DNA from: a virus
Reading direction: 5' to 3' (one strand)
Virus record (IMG/VR): IMGVR_UViG_3300049846_002562
Coordinates: 1-59,791 of that record
DNA: 59,791 nucleotides
Positions 17,578 through 27,534 of this stretch are shown one piece after another (within the stretch, counting starts at the first letter, position 1; the number at the start of each line of letters is the position of its first letter). Under the pieces are notes generated by a model that saw nothing but the letters and a program-made list of their open reading frames with translations, had not been told where the DNA came from and did not search any database. A program made the translations under genes and the position numbers.

Positions 17578-18887
17578 TGGCGGGCGTCGATGACAAAGAA
17601 CTACTCCGTTTCGCAGGCTTCCCGAAAGGGATTGACAACGTTAGCCCGGAACAGTCTGTGCCTAGCGGTGCTCTCCGCGCTGCGGTCAATGTTGTCCTCG
17701 ACGACGCCGGCAAACCCGCCCGCCGACCAGGGTTCGTGAAAGTGGTCGACGTTGACGGCATCCATTCGCTGTATTCCGATCCCCGCGTCGCTTTTATGCT
17801 GGCCGTGACCGACGCCGGCCTGTGCACGATCGATGACACCCTGACTTTCACCCCGATTGCCCCCGTGTCGCGGCTGACCGCCCCGATGCACTATGAAACG
17901 GGGGAATTCCACATTCTCTGCGGCAACGGTCTCGAGAATTTCCGTATTGGTCTGGACGGCGAACTGACCCCGCTGTCGCCGCCCCAGCCGGCCGGCCAAC
18001 CGACGGTAACGGCAAATCCCACCGCCGGCGGCCTGACGGCCGGCACGTACCAAGTCGCCATCACGTTCATCATGGCTGACGGCCGCGAGTCCGGCAGCAC
18101 GCTGGCGGCCGTGGTCGATGTCCCTGAGAACGGGGGTATCGCCCTGTCGAACTTCCCGTTCGACGCCAACGCCGCTGCCACCGCGATCTACATGACGCAC
18201 CCGAACGGCGACACCCTGTACCAGTACGAAGTGTCCCCGAACCCGATGCCAGTCAGCCGCCTGCTGTCTCGGCGCGAGCTCGGCCGGCAGCTGGACACCC
18301 AGTTTCTTGTCCCGCTGCCCGGGCTGCAGAACCTGGCGCTGGCCAACGGCCGGCTGCACGGCTCCTACGGGCGCCTGCACATCTGGTCGGAAGCTCTGAA
18401 CTACGGCTTGACCAATCAAGCTACCAACTACGCGATGTACAACGACGACATCACGCTGATTGCCCGTATGGGCGACGCGTCCCAGTCCGGCATGTACCTC
18501 GCTGCCGGCAAGCGCACTTATTACATGGATGGCCCTACCCCTGCGCAGTGGCAGCGCGTGGTCGCGCACCCTCATGGGGCAATTCCTGGCTCTCGGATCT
18601 ACGTCGAAGCGTCTGAGCTTGGGCTCGATGTCATCGGCGTCGTGCCGGTCTGGATGGACACCCGTGGCGAAATGGTCGCCGGTCTCCCGGGCGGCCGCAT
18701 CGCCCGTTTGCACAAAGACACCTACCTTGGGCCGGAAAATGCTGACAGCGCGGCAGCGCAGCTAGTCAGCATGAACGGTTCGATGCAACTGCTGATGGTG
18801 GCGCAAGGTGGCTCTATGGCAAACACTGCCGCTTTTGGCGACAGCGTAGACGCGGAGATCTGCCGTAATGGCGTCGTCGTTGGCTGA
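17577..18887 (+). CDS. Tail hub/accessory protein, possibly P22 gp10-like (436 aa)
   Basis: Opens with FAGFPKGIDNVSPEQSVP followed by LRAAVNVVLDDAGKPARRPGF, a beginning that I associate with phage tail accessory beta-propeller proteins that bind the connector. The remainder is beta-rich with repeated Gly-Thr-Tyr segments (LTAGTYQVAITFIMADGRES). No enzymatic motif. It overlaps the connector gene by one base. The gp10 (DNA stabilisation) analogy is tentative. Confidence 0.5.
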   Translation: MAGVDDKELLRFAGFPKGIDNVSPEQSVPSGALRAAVNVVLDDAGKPARRPGFVKVVDVDGIHSLYSDPRVAFMLAVTDAGLCTIDDTLTFTPIAPVSRLTAPMHYETGEFHILCGNGLENFRIGLDGELTPLSPPQPAGQPTVTANPTAGGLTAGTYQVAITFIMADGRESGSTLAAVVDVPENGGIALSNFPFDANAAATAIYMTHPNGDTLYQYEVSPNPMPVSRLLSRRELGRQLDTQFLVPLPGLQNLALANGRLHGSYGRLHIWSEALNYGLTNQATNYAMYNDDITLIARMGDASQSGMYLAAGKRTYYMDGPTPAQWQRVVAHPHGAIPGSRIYVEASELGLDVIGVVPVWMDTRGEMVAGLPGGRIARLHKDTYLGPENADSAAAQLVSMNGSMQLLMVAQGGSMANTAAFGDSVDAEICRNGVVVG

Positions 18888-19050
18888 AAAAAAGGCTGGA
18901 TACGCGCAAAAGCGCTGGGAAATATGCAATACTTGCCCTGAGCTGCAGCGATCGGTAAAACCTCTGGAACGCTGTCGGCTTTGCGGGTGCTTTATGCGGG
19001 CGAAGGTTCAAATTCCCGGCGCGAAGTGCCCGAAAGGGCGATGGACTTAA
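18868..19050 (+). CDS. Small zinc-ribbon protein, DUF6171-like (60 aa)
   Basis: Overlaps the preceding gene by 20 bases in another frame. Cysteines are arranged as CNTCPEL, CRLCGCFM and AKCPKGRW, which matches the pattern of a family of 60-90-residue phage proteins with a zinc-ribbon (DUF6171 as I recall it). Such genes often sit among late structural genes. Function unknown; it could be a small virion component or a regulator of a host protein. The conserved Cys set in so short an ORF makes it a real gene. Confidence 0.7.
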   Translation: MASSLAEKKAGYAQKRWEICNTCPELQRSVKPLERCRLCGCFMRAKVQIPGAKCPKGRWT

Positions 19051-19072
19051 CCACTTTTACGAGGCACATTTT

Positions 19073-19588
19073 ATGACCGATAACCAAATCACCAGCAACA
19101 ACCCCAGCTTGGCCAACGGCCACTTTGAAGTGTCCGTCGACGGCGGCAAGACCTGGGAAATCGAACCCAACCTGATTGTCACCGAAGGCTTGAACTACAT
19201 GCTCAACGCCGCTTTCGACGGCGGCACTCCGATCGTCACTTTCTACGTCGCCCTGTTCGGCGGCAACGTGACGCCGGCTCTGGGCTGGACCGGCGCCAAC
19301 TGGGTGGCCAACGCCACCGAATTCACCAACTACGACGAAGCCACTCGCCAAACTTGGTCGAACGATGCCGTATCCGGCGCTGCCATCGGCAACTCTACCA
19401 ATCCGGCCGTGTTCACCATTGCCACCGGCGGCGGCACCGTCCGCGGTGCGGCTCTGGTCGAGAACGCCACCAAGTCGTCCACTGCCGGCAAACTGATCGC
19501 CGCGGCTCGTTTTGCTACTGACAAAGTCATGTCGGCCGCTGAAGAACTGCGCGTTCGCTACGTTCTGTCTGCACAAAACGCCCCGTAA
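19073..19588 (+). CDS. Virion structural protein (171 aa)
   Basis: ATG behind ACGAGGCAC. The product is a beta-rich, Thr/Ala/Asn-rich protein (VSVDGGKTWEIEPNLIVTEGLNYMLN) with no enzyme motif. It resembles small phage tail proteins that start with an insertion-rich beta domain. It is followed after 5 bases by a much larger structural gene with different base composition. Role inferred from context only. Confidence 0.55.
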   Translation: MTDNQITSNNPSLANGHFEVSVDGGKTWEIEPNLIVTEGLNYMLNAAFDGGTPIVTFYVALFGGNVTPALGWTGANWVANATEFTNYDEATRQTWSNDAVSGAAIGNSTNPAVFTIATGGGTVRGAALVENATKSSTAGKLIAAARFATDKVMSAAEELRVRYVLSAQNAP

Positions 19589-19593
19589 TGTAA

Positions 19594-22182
19594 ATGGCCC
19601 GCGATTTCGATGATGTTCGCATCACGTTCTCGGGCAACGTCGAGTTAGCTCGGCAATACGTGTCTGAAGCCCGCAAGTATCTCGGCGGGCTGAAAGACGC
19701 CAACAACACAAACAGCGCATACCGTCACATTACAAACTCTGACGGTGTGCGCTTTTTTGTGGCCAATTACGTCGGGCAAAAACAGATCGAGATCTGGGCT
19801 CCCGGCGGTGAAACCGACGAAAAGTCAAAACTGTTCGTAATACAAGGGTACATGCTTGCGCCACGCACGTTAGCGTCGATTACTGCTTACAGCATAAACC
19901 CTTACACAATTTCAAGTCCTGCGCCTGGAAACGCTGCGCCGTGGAAAACATATTTTTACACAAATCCAGGCGCTTTAACGCCAAGTACGCATCCTACAAA
20001 CGCGTTTGTAGACACGTTTAAAACATACGAAACTGCGTTCTCAAATGCTACCGCTGCCGGTAACTCTTTTTCATCGCTCGTTTTTAACTCGATGTCTTGG
20101 AACAATGCTGACGAAGATCTGTTTGTGTACTGGTCTAACTTGAATTACATAAACAGCGGCAGCTTTAATAATTTGGGCACAGTGTACATAAACGGATCGT
20201 CTGTATTTAACATCAGCACATATTTAACCGAATACACTTCGCGCCGGCTTACTGGTATTTCTGCTGTGCGGACAGGCACCGGTCTTACTGTATACGGAAC
20301 CGCTGCTTGCTTTAGCTCTGGTGCAGGGTCAAACATTGTTCTTTTCCGCGCGACGCTCGTACCTACGACCGCCGAAGTTACCCGCTTGGCTAAACTTGAA
20401 AAGTCTTTAGCACCAGGAGAAAAGCTACAAGGGTATGCCAATGCGTACGTTGTTTCTGAAGCGCCAGTAATTCTTAAAGTGCATTCGATAAGCAACTCGT
20501 ACAATACGTATAGCGCATACGTTTTTAATCAAAGCGCAAACGAATGCCGTGGTATCCACACTGTTACAGTGTCTAACGTATTAACTGTCTACGAAACAGT
20601 TTTTGATCTGCGGCCGTATCTTATTAGCGGAAACGCGCTTGATATTACTGTTACGCAAACAGCTATTGCTACAGGCACTGGTACGCAAACTAATGTAAAA
20701 AATTACGACAGTACGTCTGTAGACGCTCGTACGAGCGACGTACGGATCCAGCTTGGTTGGGATCCGTACGTCATGCCCGATATAGATACGACGTATAGCT
20801 ATACAGAGTCAACAGCACCAATAGTTGAGTATTCGTATAAAACGTATGGTACCGGCAGCACGTATGACGTTTGTAATGGGTATACTCAAGACACTGCAGA
20901 TACGTTTACAGTCAGTTGGTTTAAAGCGTTTGTTGATTATATAAACGACGCGCCAGTGTACGGGTATATTAAGCCGCTTACAAAACAGCGCAACGACACG
21001 TCGCAGATACTTAATTATCCAACAGCGTCGGAAACAATAACAGCCGTGATGAATCTTACGTCATACGCTACAGGGACTGGCGTACCAAATGTTGTAAGCA
21101 CCTATCGCAGCAACACAAAAACGCACGTGCGAAACCCGTCTAATGTGTCGATAACTACCGATCGCGCTGACGAAGCGTTTGCGCTACGCTGCGACTATTA
21201 CGACGAAAACGGCGCTTTTGCTGGATATTGGACAGATTTAGTATACGTGACAGAAGAAAAACGTCGACGCACTGTTACTAGCAGTTATTCATCTACAAAA
21301 CTTACTGTAACGCAAGACACTACCGGCACGTATCCTAATCCCTGGGACGGCAATTCGTTTAATGCGTCGTACTCAGAAAACGTGTCTGCGCCGCTTGTAG
21401 ACAACTACACTGCAACAAAAACTATTGCAGTGCACCACATTAATTTACGTACAAAATCACTGGCGTTAACCGTCACAACCAGTAAAACGTCAAATTTAAA
21501 CTCTACAGCTTGCTCAGGGTCTGTCAGTATTACTGGCGTAGGTACGGCTACCATACCGTACGTGACTACTTCGCAAACTACTACAGAAACAAAACGACAG
21601 ACATTTATTATGCACGCCGGCACGACAGTGTTTCTTTCTTCAGAAGTCGTGTCTGCGTCTTCTACTCCTAGTCCGACAGTAACAAATAGCACTGTAAGTT
21701 TTCAATCACTTTCTGGAATTCAAACACAATATATGAGTGCGGCGTCACTTGTGCCGCAATTTTCCCGCGTCGTTTCGGCTGACGCTGCTGCACTCGATGC
21801 TTACGCAACTGCAAATACGCAGCCTACTTTGGAACCTACCTATCCATACACGCATGGTACGATTGGGCTGTCACCTGCTGATATTTCAACGTCTGTTGCG
21901 CGGTCTCCATTTTCAAACATTGTATCTCCGACTGTATCGTCGTGGCCTGGACTTAACAGCGAGCCGTCAAACACAGAAGCTATGGCTACCCGTGTAAATT
22001 CGTACGTAATTAACGGTTCGTATTACACAGGCATAAATACTCGCGCGCCTATACGCCTGACATCGCATAATGTGATAGGGTTTGCAGGTACAATTGACTA
22101 TATTACTGGCGCGCATACGTCACCGTTTTTTACGTCACCGTTTAATATTTCTGCAATAGCAGACGCTGTAAAAAAAGCATAA
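19594..22182 (+). CDS. Large structural protein, low-GC third positions (862 aa)
   Basis: The start ATG at 19594 lies 5 bases after the upstream stop with no clear binding site, so translation may depend on coupling. The 862 residues are Ser/Thr/Tyr-rich, with no Cys clusters or catalytic motifs. Several weak internal repeats of a TYSYTESTAPIVEYSY-like beta pattern run through the middle. Third codon positions favour A and T much more than in neighbouring genes, a sign of separate origin. Probably a tail spike or adsorption protein; not recognised. Confidence 0.6.
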   Translation: MARDFDDVRITFSGNVELARQYVSEARKYLGGLKDANNTNSAYRHITNSDGVRFFVANYVGQKQIEIWAPGGETDEKSKLFVIQGYMLAPRTLASITAYSINPYTISSPAPGNAAPWKTYFYTNPGALTPSTHPTNAFVDTFKTYETAFSNATAAGNSFSSLVFNSMSWNNADEDLFVYWSNLNYINSGSFNNLGTVYINGSSVFNISTYLTEYTSRRLTGISAVRTGTGLTVYGTAACFSSGAGSNIVLFRATLVPTTAEVTRLAKLEKSLAPGEKLQGYANAYVVSEAPVILKVHSISNSYNTYSAYVFNQSANECRGIHTVTVSNVLTVYETVFDLRPYLISGNALDITVTQTAIATGTGTQTNVKNYDSTSVDARTSDVRIQLGWDPYVMPDIDTTYSYTESTAPIVEYSYKTYGTGSTYDVCNGYTQDTADTFTVSWFKAFVDYINDAPVYGYIKPLTKQRNDTSQILNYPTASETITAVMNLTSYATGTGVPNVVSTYRSNTKTHVRNPSNVSITTDRADEAFALRCDYYDENGAFAGYWTDLVYVTEEKRRRTVTSSYSSTKLTVTQDTTGTYPNPWDGNSFNASYSENVSAPLVDNYTATKTIAVHHINLRTKSLALTVTTSKTSNLNSTACSGSVSITGVGTATIPYVTTSQTTTETKRQTFIMHAGTTVFLSSEVVSASSTPSPTVTNSTVSFQSLSGIQTQYMSAASLVPQFSRVVSADAAALDAYATANTQPTLEPTYPYTHGTIGLSPADISTSVARSPFSNIVSPTVSSWPGLNSEPSNTEAMATRVNSYVINGSYYTGINTRAPIRLTSHNVIGFAGTIDYITGAHTSPFFTSPFNISAIADAVKKA

Positions 22183-22197
22183 TCTACCGAGGGCTGT

Positions 22198-23301
22198 ATG
22201 GACGAAACTATCAACGAGCTGTTAAACCTTGATGAATCCGCTGTCGACGAGCAGATTACGATTTTGCGCGATCGGTACCAGCTCTCCGAAGCCACAGTCA
22301 CGCTGTTTGTCTATGCGCTTCAAGATACCGTCAATACTGACGACAGTCTGACCGCCACGGCAACGTATCTTGGCACCTGCCAAGAGCTGCTGCACCAGAT
22401 GGACAATCTGTCGGTGCTGTACGAAGCCACCGTGCCGGAACTGCTGAATATCACTCCCGCACTGACGGCGACATTGGTGCGCAGTGCCGCCCTGCTGAAC
22501 CAGCTCTACATGCTCGATCGGCCGTCTGCCGGTGTCGGATCGAGTGTGTCGGAGACGCTGGCGGTCATGGACGTGCTGACCCGGATCCAAGAGGGCGCGG
22601 TTCTGGACGAAGCCCAGATCAGCGAGCTGCTGCAAGAGCAGGTAGCGTTCTACCAAGCCCTGCTGGACACTGTGCTGATGTCCAGCGACCTGGCCGGTAT
22701 GGGCGTATTTCTGCTGCAGCTGGACGACACCATCCAGCTCGACGGGGAATTCCTGACCGTCACCAGCTTCTTTGGGGCGCTTGAAGAATCCCTGCACGTC
22801 TCCGTCAGCCTGTCGCTGGACGGCTTGCCGTATGTCGGCATGGCGCTGAACACCACCAACAAGAGCGTGACCGAATTCCGCCCCTACGCGTTCAACTCGC
22901 TGGGTACGCTTCGTGGCAAGGTTTACGGCGCGCGCTCGGACGGCCTGTATCTGCTGGAAGGCGCGGACGACGCCGGCACCGACATCGATGCCTACGTCCG
23001 TACCGCCCTGACCCGGATCGCTGGCGGCCGGAATGCCCATGTCGACTCGGCCTATTTGGGCTACAGCGCCGACGGCCAGATGCAGATCAAGGTCATTACC
23101 ACCGAAGCCACCGGCAGCAAAACCAGCCGGGTCTATCAATTAAATGCCCAAAATGCCGACACAAACCGCGCCGGACGCATTAAGATTGGCAAAGGTGTGC
23201 AGTCGGTCTACTGGGCGTTTGAGCTGAGCAACGTGCTGGGGTCGGACTTCACCATCGATGTCATTGAACTGCGCGTTTTGGCGCTCTCCCGACGGGTGTA
23301 A
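22198..23301 (+). CDS. Tail-region structural protein (367 aa)
   Basis: The N-terminal ~190 residues are a chain of acidic, Leu-rich helices (for example TINELLNLDESAVDEQ, ISELLQEQVAFYQALLD). The C-terminal ~170 residues are a beta domain with a VYGARSDGLYLLEGADDAG segment, which I have seen in phage tail proteins. GC-rich codons return here. It is followed after 2 bases by a coiled-coil gene. Function by context: tail or connector component. Confidence 0.55.
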   Translation: MDETINELLNLDESAVDEQITILRDRYQLSEATVTLFVYALQDTVNTDDSLTATATYLGTCQELLHQMDNLSVLYEATVPELLNITPALTATLVRSAALLNQLYMLDRPSAGVGSSVSETLAVMDVLTRIQEGAVLDEAQISELLQEQVAFYQALLDTVLMSSDLAGMGVFLLQLDDTIQLDGEFLTVTSFFGALEESLHVSVSLSLDGLPYVGMALNTTNKSVTEFRPYAFNSLGTLRGKVYGARSDGLYLLEGADDAGTDIDAYVRTALTRIAGGRNAHVDSAYLGYSADGQMQIKVITTEATGSKTSRVYQLNAQNADTNRAGRIKIGKGVQSVYWAFELSNVLGSDFTIDVIELRVLALSRRV

Positions 23302-23303
23302 AT

Positions 23304-25205
23304 ATGCCAGGATCTTTCCAAAATCGCTGTAACTCCATCGAAACCGATCCGGCGCTGGCATTTGTCTCCGCCGGCTGGGACACCTTCAGTCAGTACGCGG
23401 CAGACGGCTATTCGCTGGCTGTCGAGCAGACCGGCAAACTGAACGACTTCAACGTCGACTACATCACGTGGAATGCCCAGTTTGAAGCTGACGGCGTGCT
23501 GGGCGGCTTTATCCGGCCGACCCGCCCGGACATCCCGGAAATGGTCATCCCCGACCTGACGGTCAACATTCCGGCTGCGCCGTCCGTGGACACCGCCCCG
23601 ATCGTCATTGGCGACGCACCGGCCGAACCGGCCGACCTGTTGAACCCGCCGGTTATCAACGTCCCGGCCGCGCCCGGTGAATTCACCGTGGCCAGCCCGG
23701 GCGATGCCCCGACCATGGACGTGTTCACCCTGCCGGAAGCGCCGGCGCTGGAAAGCATTCTGCCCCCGTCGTTGGTCTCGATTCTGGTGCCGGATGCCCC
23801 GAACATCGTCATTGACCAGTTTGCCGAGCCGCTGCCCATCTTTGAGGGCACCGCCCCGTCTGGGCAGTTTGACTTCACCGAGCGCCCGTACGAGTCCGAC
23901 TTTCTGGACGAAATTAAGGCCAAGCTTCAGCATTGGATCGCCACCGACGGCCGCGTCCCCATGGCGCTGTCCGACGCGCTGTGGGGCAAAGCCGCCAGCC
24001 GCGCTGACGAAACCGACCTGAAACTGCACCAAGAAGCCCGCGACGCTTTCGGCGCCCGTGGCTGGAGCGAGCCCAACGGCATTCTGCGGGATACCTTGCT
24101 GCAGGTGCAGCAGCAGAACCGCAATGCCCGCATGGGCCTGGTCCGCGACGTCTACATCCAAGAAGAAACCCTGGCGATCGAGAACCTGAAATTCGCCATC
24201 CAGCAGGGTCTGCAGCTGGAAACAACGTACCTGCAGGCTTGGTTGACCGTTGAACAGCGCCGGTTTGAAGTGGTCAAAGCCGCTTCCGACCTGACCATCG
24301 CCGTATTCAACGTCCAAGTCCAGCAGTACAACGTCGCTATCGCCGGTTACAACGCCCGGGTCGATGCATACAAAGCCTATCTGGACACCCTGCGCACGCA
24401 GGTGGCGGTTTATGAAGCCGAAGTCAGCGCCGCCCGGGTCAAGGGTGAACTGAATACCCAGCTGGTGCAGGCCTATGCCGCCCAGATCCAAGCGCAAGGC
24501 TATTACGCCGACCTGTACCGTAGCCAGATCGAGGGTTTCAAAGCCCGGATTGATGGCGAAAAGGCCAAAATCGACGGCTACCGCAGCGAAGTAGAAGCCT
24601 ACCAAGCCCGCGTGCAGGCCTATGGCCAAGAGTGGGATGCGTACAACAGCCGCCTGCAGGCTGAAGTCCAGAAAGGCCAGCTGTACGGCGTCATGGTCGA
24701 CGCCTACGGTAAGCGCGTGCAGGTGTGGCAGACCCAAGCCGGCGTCAAGATCCAAGAGAACCAAGCCAACCTGGCCACGATTCAAGCCCGCCTGCAACAG
24801 TACGACGCGCAAGTCCGCGGTGTGCTGGCTCGGCTGGAAGCGGCCAAAATCAGCATCGATGCCCAAGCCAGCCGAAACAATTCGCTGGTGCAGGTCTACA
24901 GCACCGACGCCACCGTAGAGTCCACGGCGGTCGACGCTGACACCCGCGTGTTCCAAGCCCAGACCGAGCGCGAACGCGCCAAGCTGGAACTGCTCTTTAA
25001 AGATGCGGAACTTCAGATCACGCAGATCAACCAGCGTGCTAGTCTGTTGCTGCGTGCGTACGAGTCCGCTGCCCAGTCCAGCTCGCAATTGGCAGCATCG
25101 GCTTTCAGCGCAATGAACTTCTCGGCTGGCTTAAGCAGCAGCCAAGGCAAGAGCCAATCGTGTTCGACAAGCTTCAGCTTCTCGGGCGAAATTGCAGATT
25201 CGTAA
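23304..25205 (+). CDS. Long coiled-coil virion protein (633 aa)
   Basis: Residues ~70-200 are Pro/Ala/Ile-rich and extended (repeated Pro-containing strands), while ~215-600 form a very long Gln/Ala/Tyr-rich helical region with heptad-like repeats (VYEAEVSAARVKGEL, KIDGYRSEVEAYQARVQAYGQ). The C-terminus is Ser-rich. No membrane segment. Such proteins occur as tail-needle, ejection or internal proteins in podoviruses. It precedes two further helical genes and the giant internal protein, with which it may form the ejected complex; that is inference. Confidence 0.6.
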   Translation: MPGSFQNRCNSIETDPALAFVSAGWDTFSQYAADGYSLAVEQTGKLNDFNVDYITWNAQFEADGVLGGFIRPTRPDIPEMVIPDLTVNIPAAPSVDTAPIVIGDAPAEPADLLNPPVINVPAAPGEFTVASPGDAPTMDVFTLPEAPALESILPPSLVSILVPDAPNIVIDQFAEPLPIFEGTAPSGQFDFTERPYESDFLDEIKAKLQHWIATDGRVPMALSDALWGKAASRADETDLKLHQEARDAFGARGWSEPNGILRDTLLQVQQQNRNARMGLVRDVYIQEETLAIENLKFAIQQGLQLETTYLQAWLTVEQRRFEVVKAASDLTIAVFNVQVQQYNVAIAGYNARVDAYKAYLDTLRTQVAVYEAEVSAARVKGELNTQLVQAYAAQIQAQGYYADLYRSQIEGFKARIDGEKAKIDGYRSEVEAYQARVQAYGQEWDAYNSRLQAEVQKGQLYGVMVDAYGKRVQVWQTQAGVKIQENQANLATIQARLQQYDAQVRGVLARLEAAKISIDAQASRNNSLVQVYSTDATVESTAVDADTRVFQAQTERERAKLELLFKDAELQITQINQRASLLLRAYESAAQSSSQLAASAFSAMNFSAGLSSSQGKSQSCSTSFSFSGEIADS

Positions 25206-25215
25206 GGAGAGCTTT

Positions 25216-26361
25216 ATGGCCGACTATCTCAACCGACGCGTTCCCACTACTGCCGAAATCAATGCCGGCATTACCCAATTCAACAATGCGCAACAGCGTA
25301 AACCTGGCGCAACATTCAACATATCAAAAGATCTGTACGGTCCAGCTGTTGGCCCTGCGCCGGTGACGGGGCTTGGGTCATTTAATACCCGCCCCGCCGC
25401 GACACGTCCGCGTCCGCGTCCGAAGCCTGCTGCTGCAGCTACTGCGGCTGCTCCCGTTGCCGCAGCTCCGGCCGCTGCTGCTCCCGCAGCTAAACCCGCT
25501 GCGGCATCCCCTTGGTCGGCAGGTAATCTTTGGGGAGACGCCAAAGACTTGGCAATTTTGGGTGGCGGTGCTTTAGCGCTTCCGGCCGCAGCTACGGGCG
25601 ACTTGCTTGCGCAAGGCGCAACGTACGCGCTTGGCGGCGACCCAGACACATTGGAAGGCGGCCGTTGGGCTGCCAGCGAAGCCGTACGCGGTGCCATGGG
25701 TGACGCGTGGAGTCGTGGAAGCGACCGCGCCAGCGCTCAAAATGCCAGTTTGCTGCGCATGATTGGTGCAAAACCAGCGGTTGATCCGAACCAAGTCGCT
25801 GCTGAAGCTGGTGCTGCGCAAGCCCGTAAACGCCGTGAAGCTATGGCGGCAAATACGGCTGCCGCACCTGCTACTGCGGCTGCTGCGCCTGCTGCTGCCA
25901 AACCTGCCGTGACTGCGCCTGCAGCGCCGCAAGTTGATTGGCGCGGGGCTACTCCGCAAGGAAAAGTCACCAACAACGGAAGCTATTACATTGGCGGCGA
26001 CGGCGTTAAACGCATGATCTCCTGGGACGAAAAAGGAAATCTTGGTCGGCAGGTTGTACCTACTACGGCTGAAGAAAATGCAACGTATCAACGTGGTTTA
26101 CAAGAGCAAACACTTGCGCGTAAACAACAGTCGGAAGCCGAAGCACTTGACCCAACATCGCGGTATGCTGCGCGTAAAGCTGCAGAAGAAGCGCAGCTTA
26201 TGCAAACGATGCGCGATCAAAAACTCGATTATGGTGTCCGCGGAACAACTTTCGTAGACGGCGTGCAGTATACAAATACCAATCAAAAAGGCTGGATTTC
26301 TGCAGACGGTACAACGCTTGACGAATACAAAGCAAAACGCGCTGCGCGAAACAATTTTTAA
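25216..26361 (+). CDS. Ala/Pro-rich internal virion protein candidate (381 aa)
   Basis: I take the ATG at 25216 (MADYLNRRVPTT) because AAGGAGAG lies just upstream; the longer frame begins with TTG at 25192 inside the previous gene. Residues ~65-110 are almost pure Ala/Pro, and a second Ala/Pro stretch lies at ~220-245. A hydrophobic segment (LAILGGGALALPAAATGDLLA, shown here as about residues 115-135) could insert into membranes. The C-terminus is charged and helical. Probably an ejected internal protein. Confidence 0.55.
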   Translation: MADYLNRRVPTTAEINAGITQFNNAQQRKPGATFNISKDLYGPAVGPAPVTGLGSFNTRPAATRPRPRPKPAAAATAAAPVAAAPAAAAPAAKPAAASPWSAGNLWGDAKDLAILGGGALALPAAATGDLLAQGATYALGGDPDTLEGGRWAASEAVRGAMGDAWSRGSDRASAQNASLLRMIGAKPAVDPNQVAAEAGAAQARKRREAMAANTAAAPATAAAAPAAAKPAVTAPAAPQVDWRGATPQGKVTNNGSYYIGGDGVKRMISWDEKGNLGRQVVPTTAEENATYQRGLQEQTLARKQQSEAEALDPTSRYAARKAAEEAQLMQTMRDQKLDYGVRGTTFVDGVQYTNTNQKGWISADGTTLDEYKAKRAARNNF

Positions 26362-26372
26362 GGAGACACCCA

Positions 26373-27515
26373 ATGGTTATGTCCGTTCGTAAAGGCGCTA
26401 CCCAAGAAGAAATGGCTGCTGCCGTCAACATGCCCCCGGCTCCGCCCCCGGCCGATCCGCGCCAAGTTGCTGCTTACGACGCCGGTACCGCTACTGCCGG
26501 CGTTGCCGCAGGTGCGCGCTTGGCTCGCCAAGACCCCAGCATGTTCGCCATGGGCGGTGACGGTGCTGTGCGTCGTGAAGCCCCTGCTTACCGTCAGTCC
26601 AACATTGCCGGCGGCTTGAACCGTGACGAGTTGGTGCGCCGTATGGAAATGGCGGCAAGCTCGATGCGCGGGTCTCCGTCGGCGCGTGCGGCCGTCATGG
26701 GCGTTTACGCCGACCAGATCAAAGCGCTCGACCAGGGTGAACTGGCCAAAAACCAAGGCAACATCGACACCGACCAGTTGGCGCTCAAAACCAACATGGA
26801 CGCCAACATGCAGCAGGCGGCCGGCAAGCAGGCGTTTGGCAACGACATGGGCGTGCTGAACCGCAAAGGCGTGCTCGATATGCAGGTTGCCCAAGCCAGT
26901 GCTGACCCGATTAAGAACTACTGGGACAACAAGCTGAAAGAAGCACAAGCTCGTAAAATCAATTTTGACATCGCAACCGGCAGCGATCGGTATGACGTGA
27001 ACGCCAAAGCCGAAGCAGACAAAGCGTTGAACGTTTATATCGACCAGCTTGTAAAAGCCGGCGTTCCCCCAGAACTTGCGCTAGCAAAAGCCGGCCGTGA
27101 CGCGCTTAACAGGGGCGACCTGAACTCGACACAGTCTGAGCAGACGTACAAAGCAGACTCCATGATGCTGGCCGACTCGTTCAACAATACCGGCTGGGGC
27201 GGTATCTGGGCCGACAACAACGACCTGCAGGCCGGCGGTTTGGCCCCAGGAACTCAGCTCGACCCGTTCAGCGTCAAATTTGATACCACCGGCGGTAGCG
27301 GCAATCTGTACAACGACTACATTGCCAACTGGATGCCGTTTACTGAAAAAGATCAGCGGATGGTTTACACTGACCCGAAGACCGGCAAACAATTGGAAGC
27401 GTGGCTTGACTTGTCGGAATCGCGGGACAAACAGATATACGACGCGTTCAGTACCTACAGCAACAACCCGGATGCTGAAAAAATGCGCCGTAAGATTCTC
27501 GAAAAATACAAGTAA
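26373..27515 (+). CDS. Helical internal virion protein candidate (380 aa)
   Basis: ATG behind AAGGAGACACCC. The product has a Pro/Ala-rich N-terminus, a central helical region rich in Gln, Asn, Ala and Met (about residues 80-200) and a mixed C-terminal domain. No motif of known function. It sits directly before the giant gene (19 bases) and resembles in composition the smaller internal proteins that accompany giant ejection proteins in other podoviruses. Confidence 0.55.
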   Translation: MVMSVRKGATQEEMAAAVNMPPAPPPADPRQVAAYDAGTATAGVAAGARLARQDPSMFAMGGDGAVRREAPAYRQSNIAGGLNRDELVRRMEMAASSMRGSPSARAAVMGVYADQIKALDQGELAKNQGNIDTDQLALKTNMDANMQQAAGKQAFGNDMGVLNRKGVLDMQVAQASADPIKNYWDNKLKEAQARKINFDIATGSDRYDVNAKAEADKALNVYIDQLVKAGVPPELALAKAGRDALNRGDLNSTQSEQTYKADSMMLADSFNNTGWGGIWADNNDLQAGGLAPGTQLDPFSVKFDTTGGSGNLYNDYIANWMPFTEKDQRMVYTDPKTGKQLEAWLDLSESRDKQIYDAFSTYSNNPDAEKMRRKILEKYK

Positions 27516-27534
27516 TCCATAAGGTATCGACAAC

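Noticed and set aside
23208-25088. 626-codon minus-strand frame opposite the coiled-coil gene
   Set aside because: It mirrors the codon pattern of the plus-strand gene; no binding site and no recognisable protein features.
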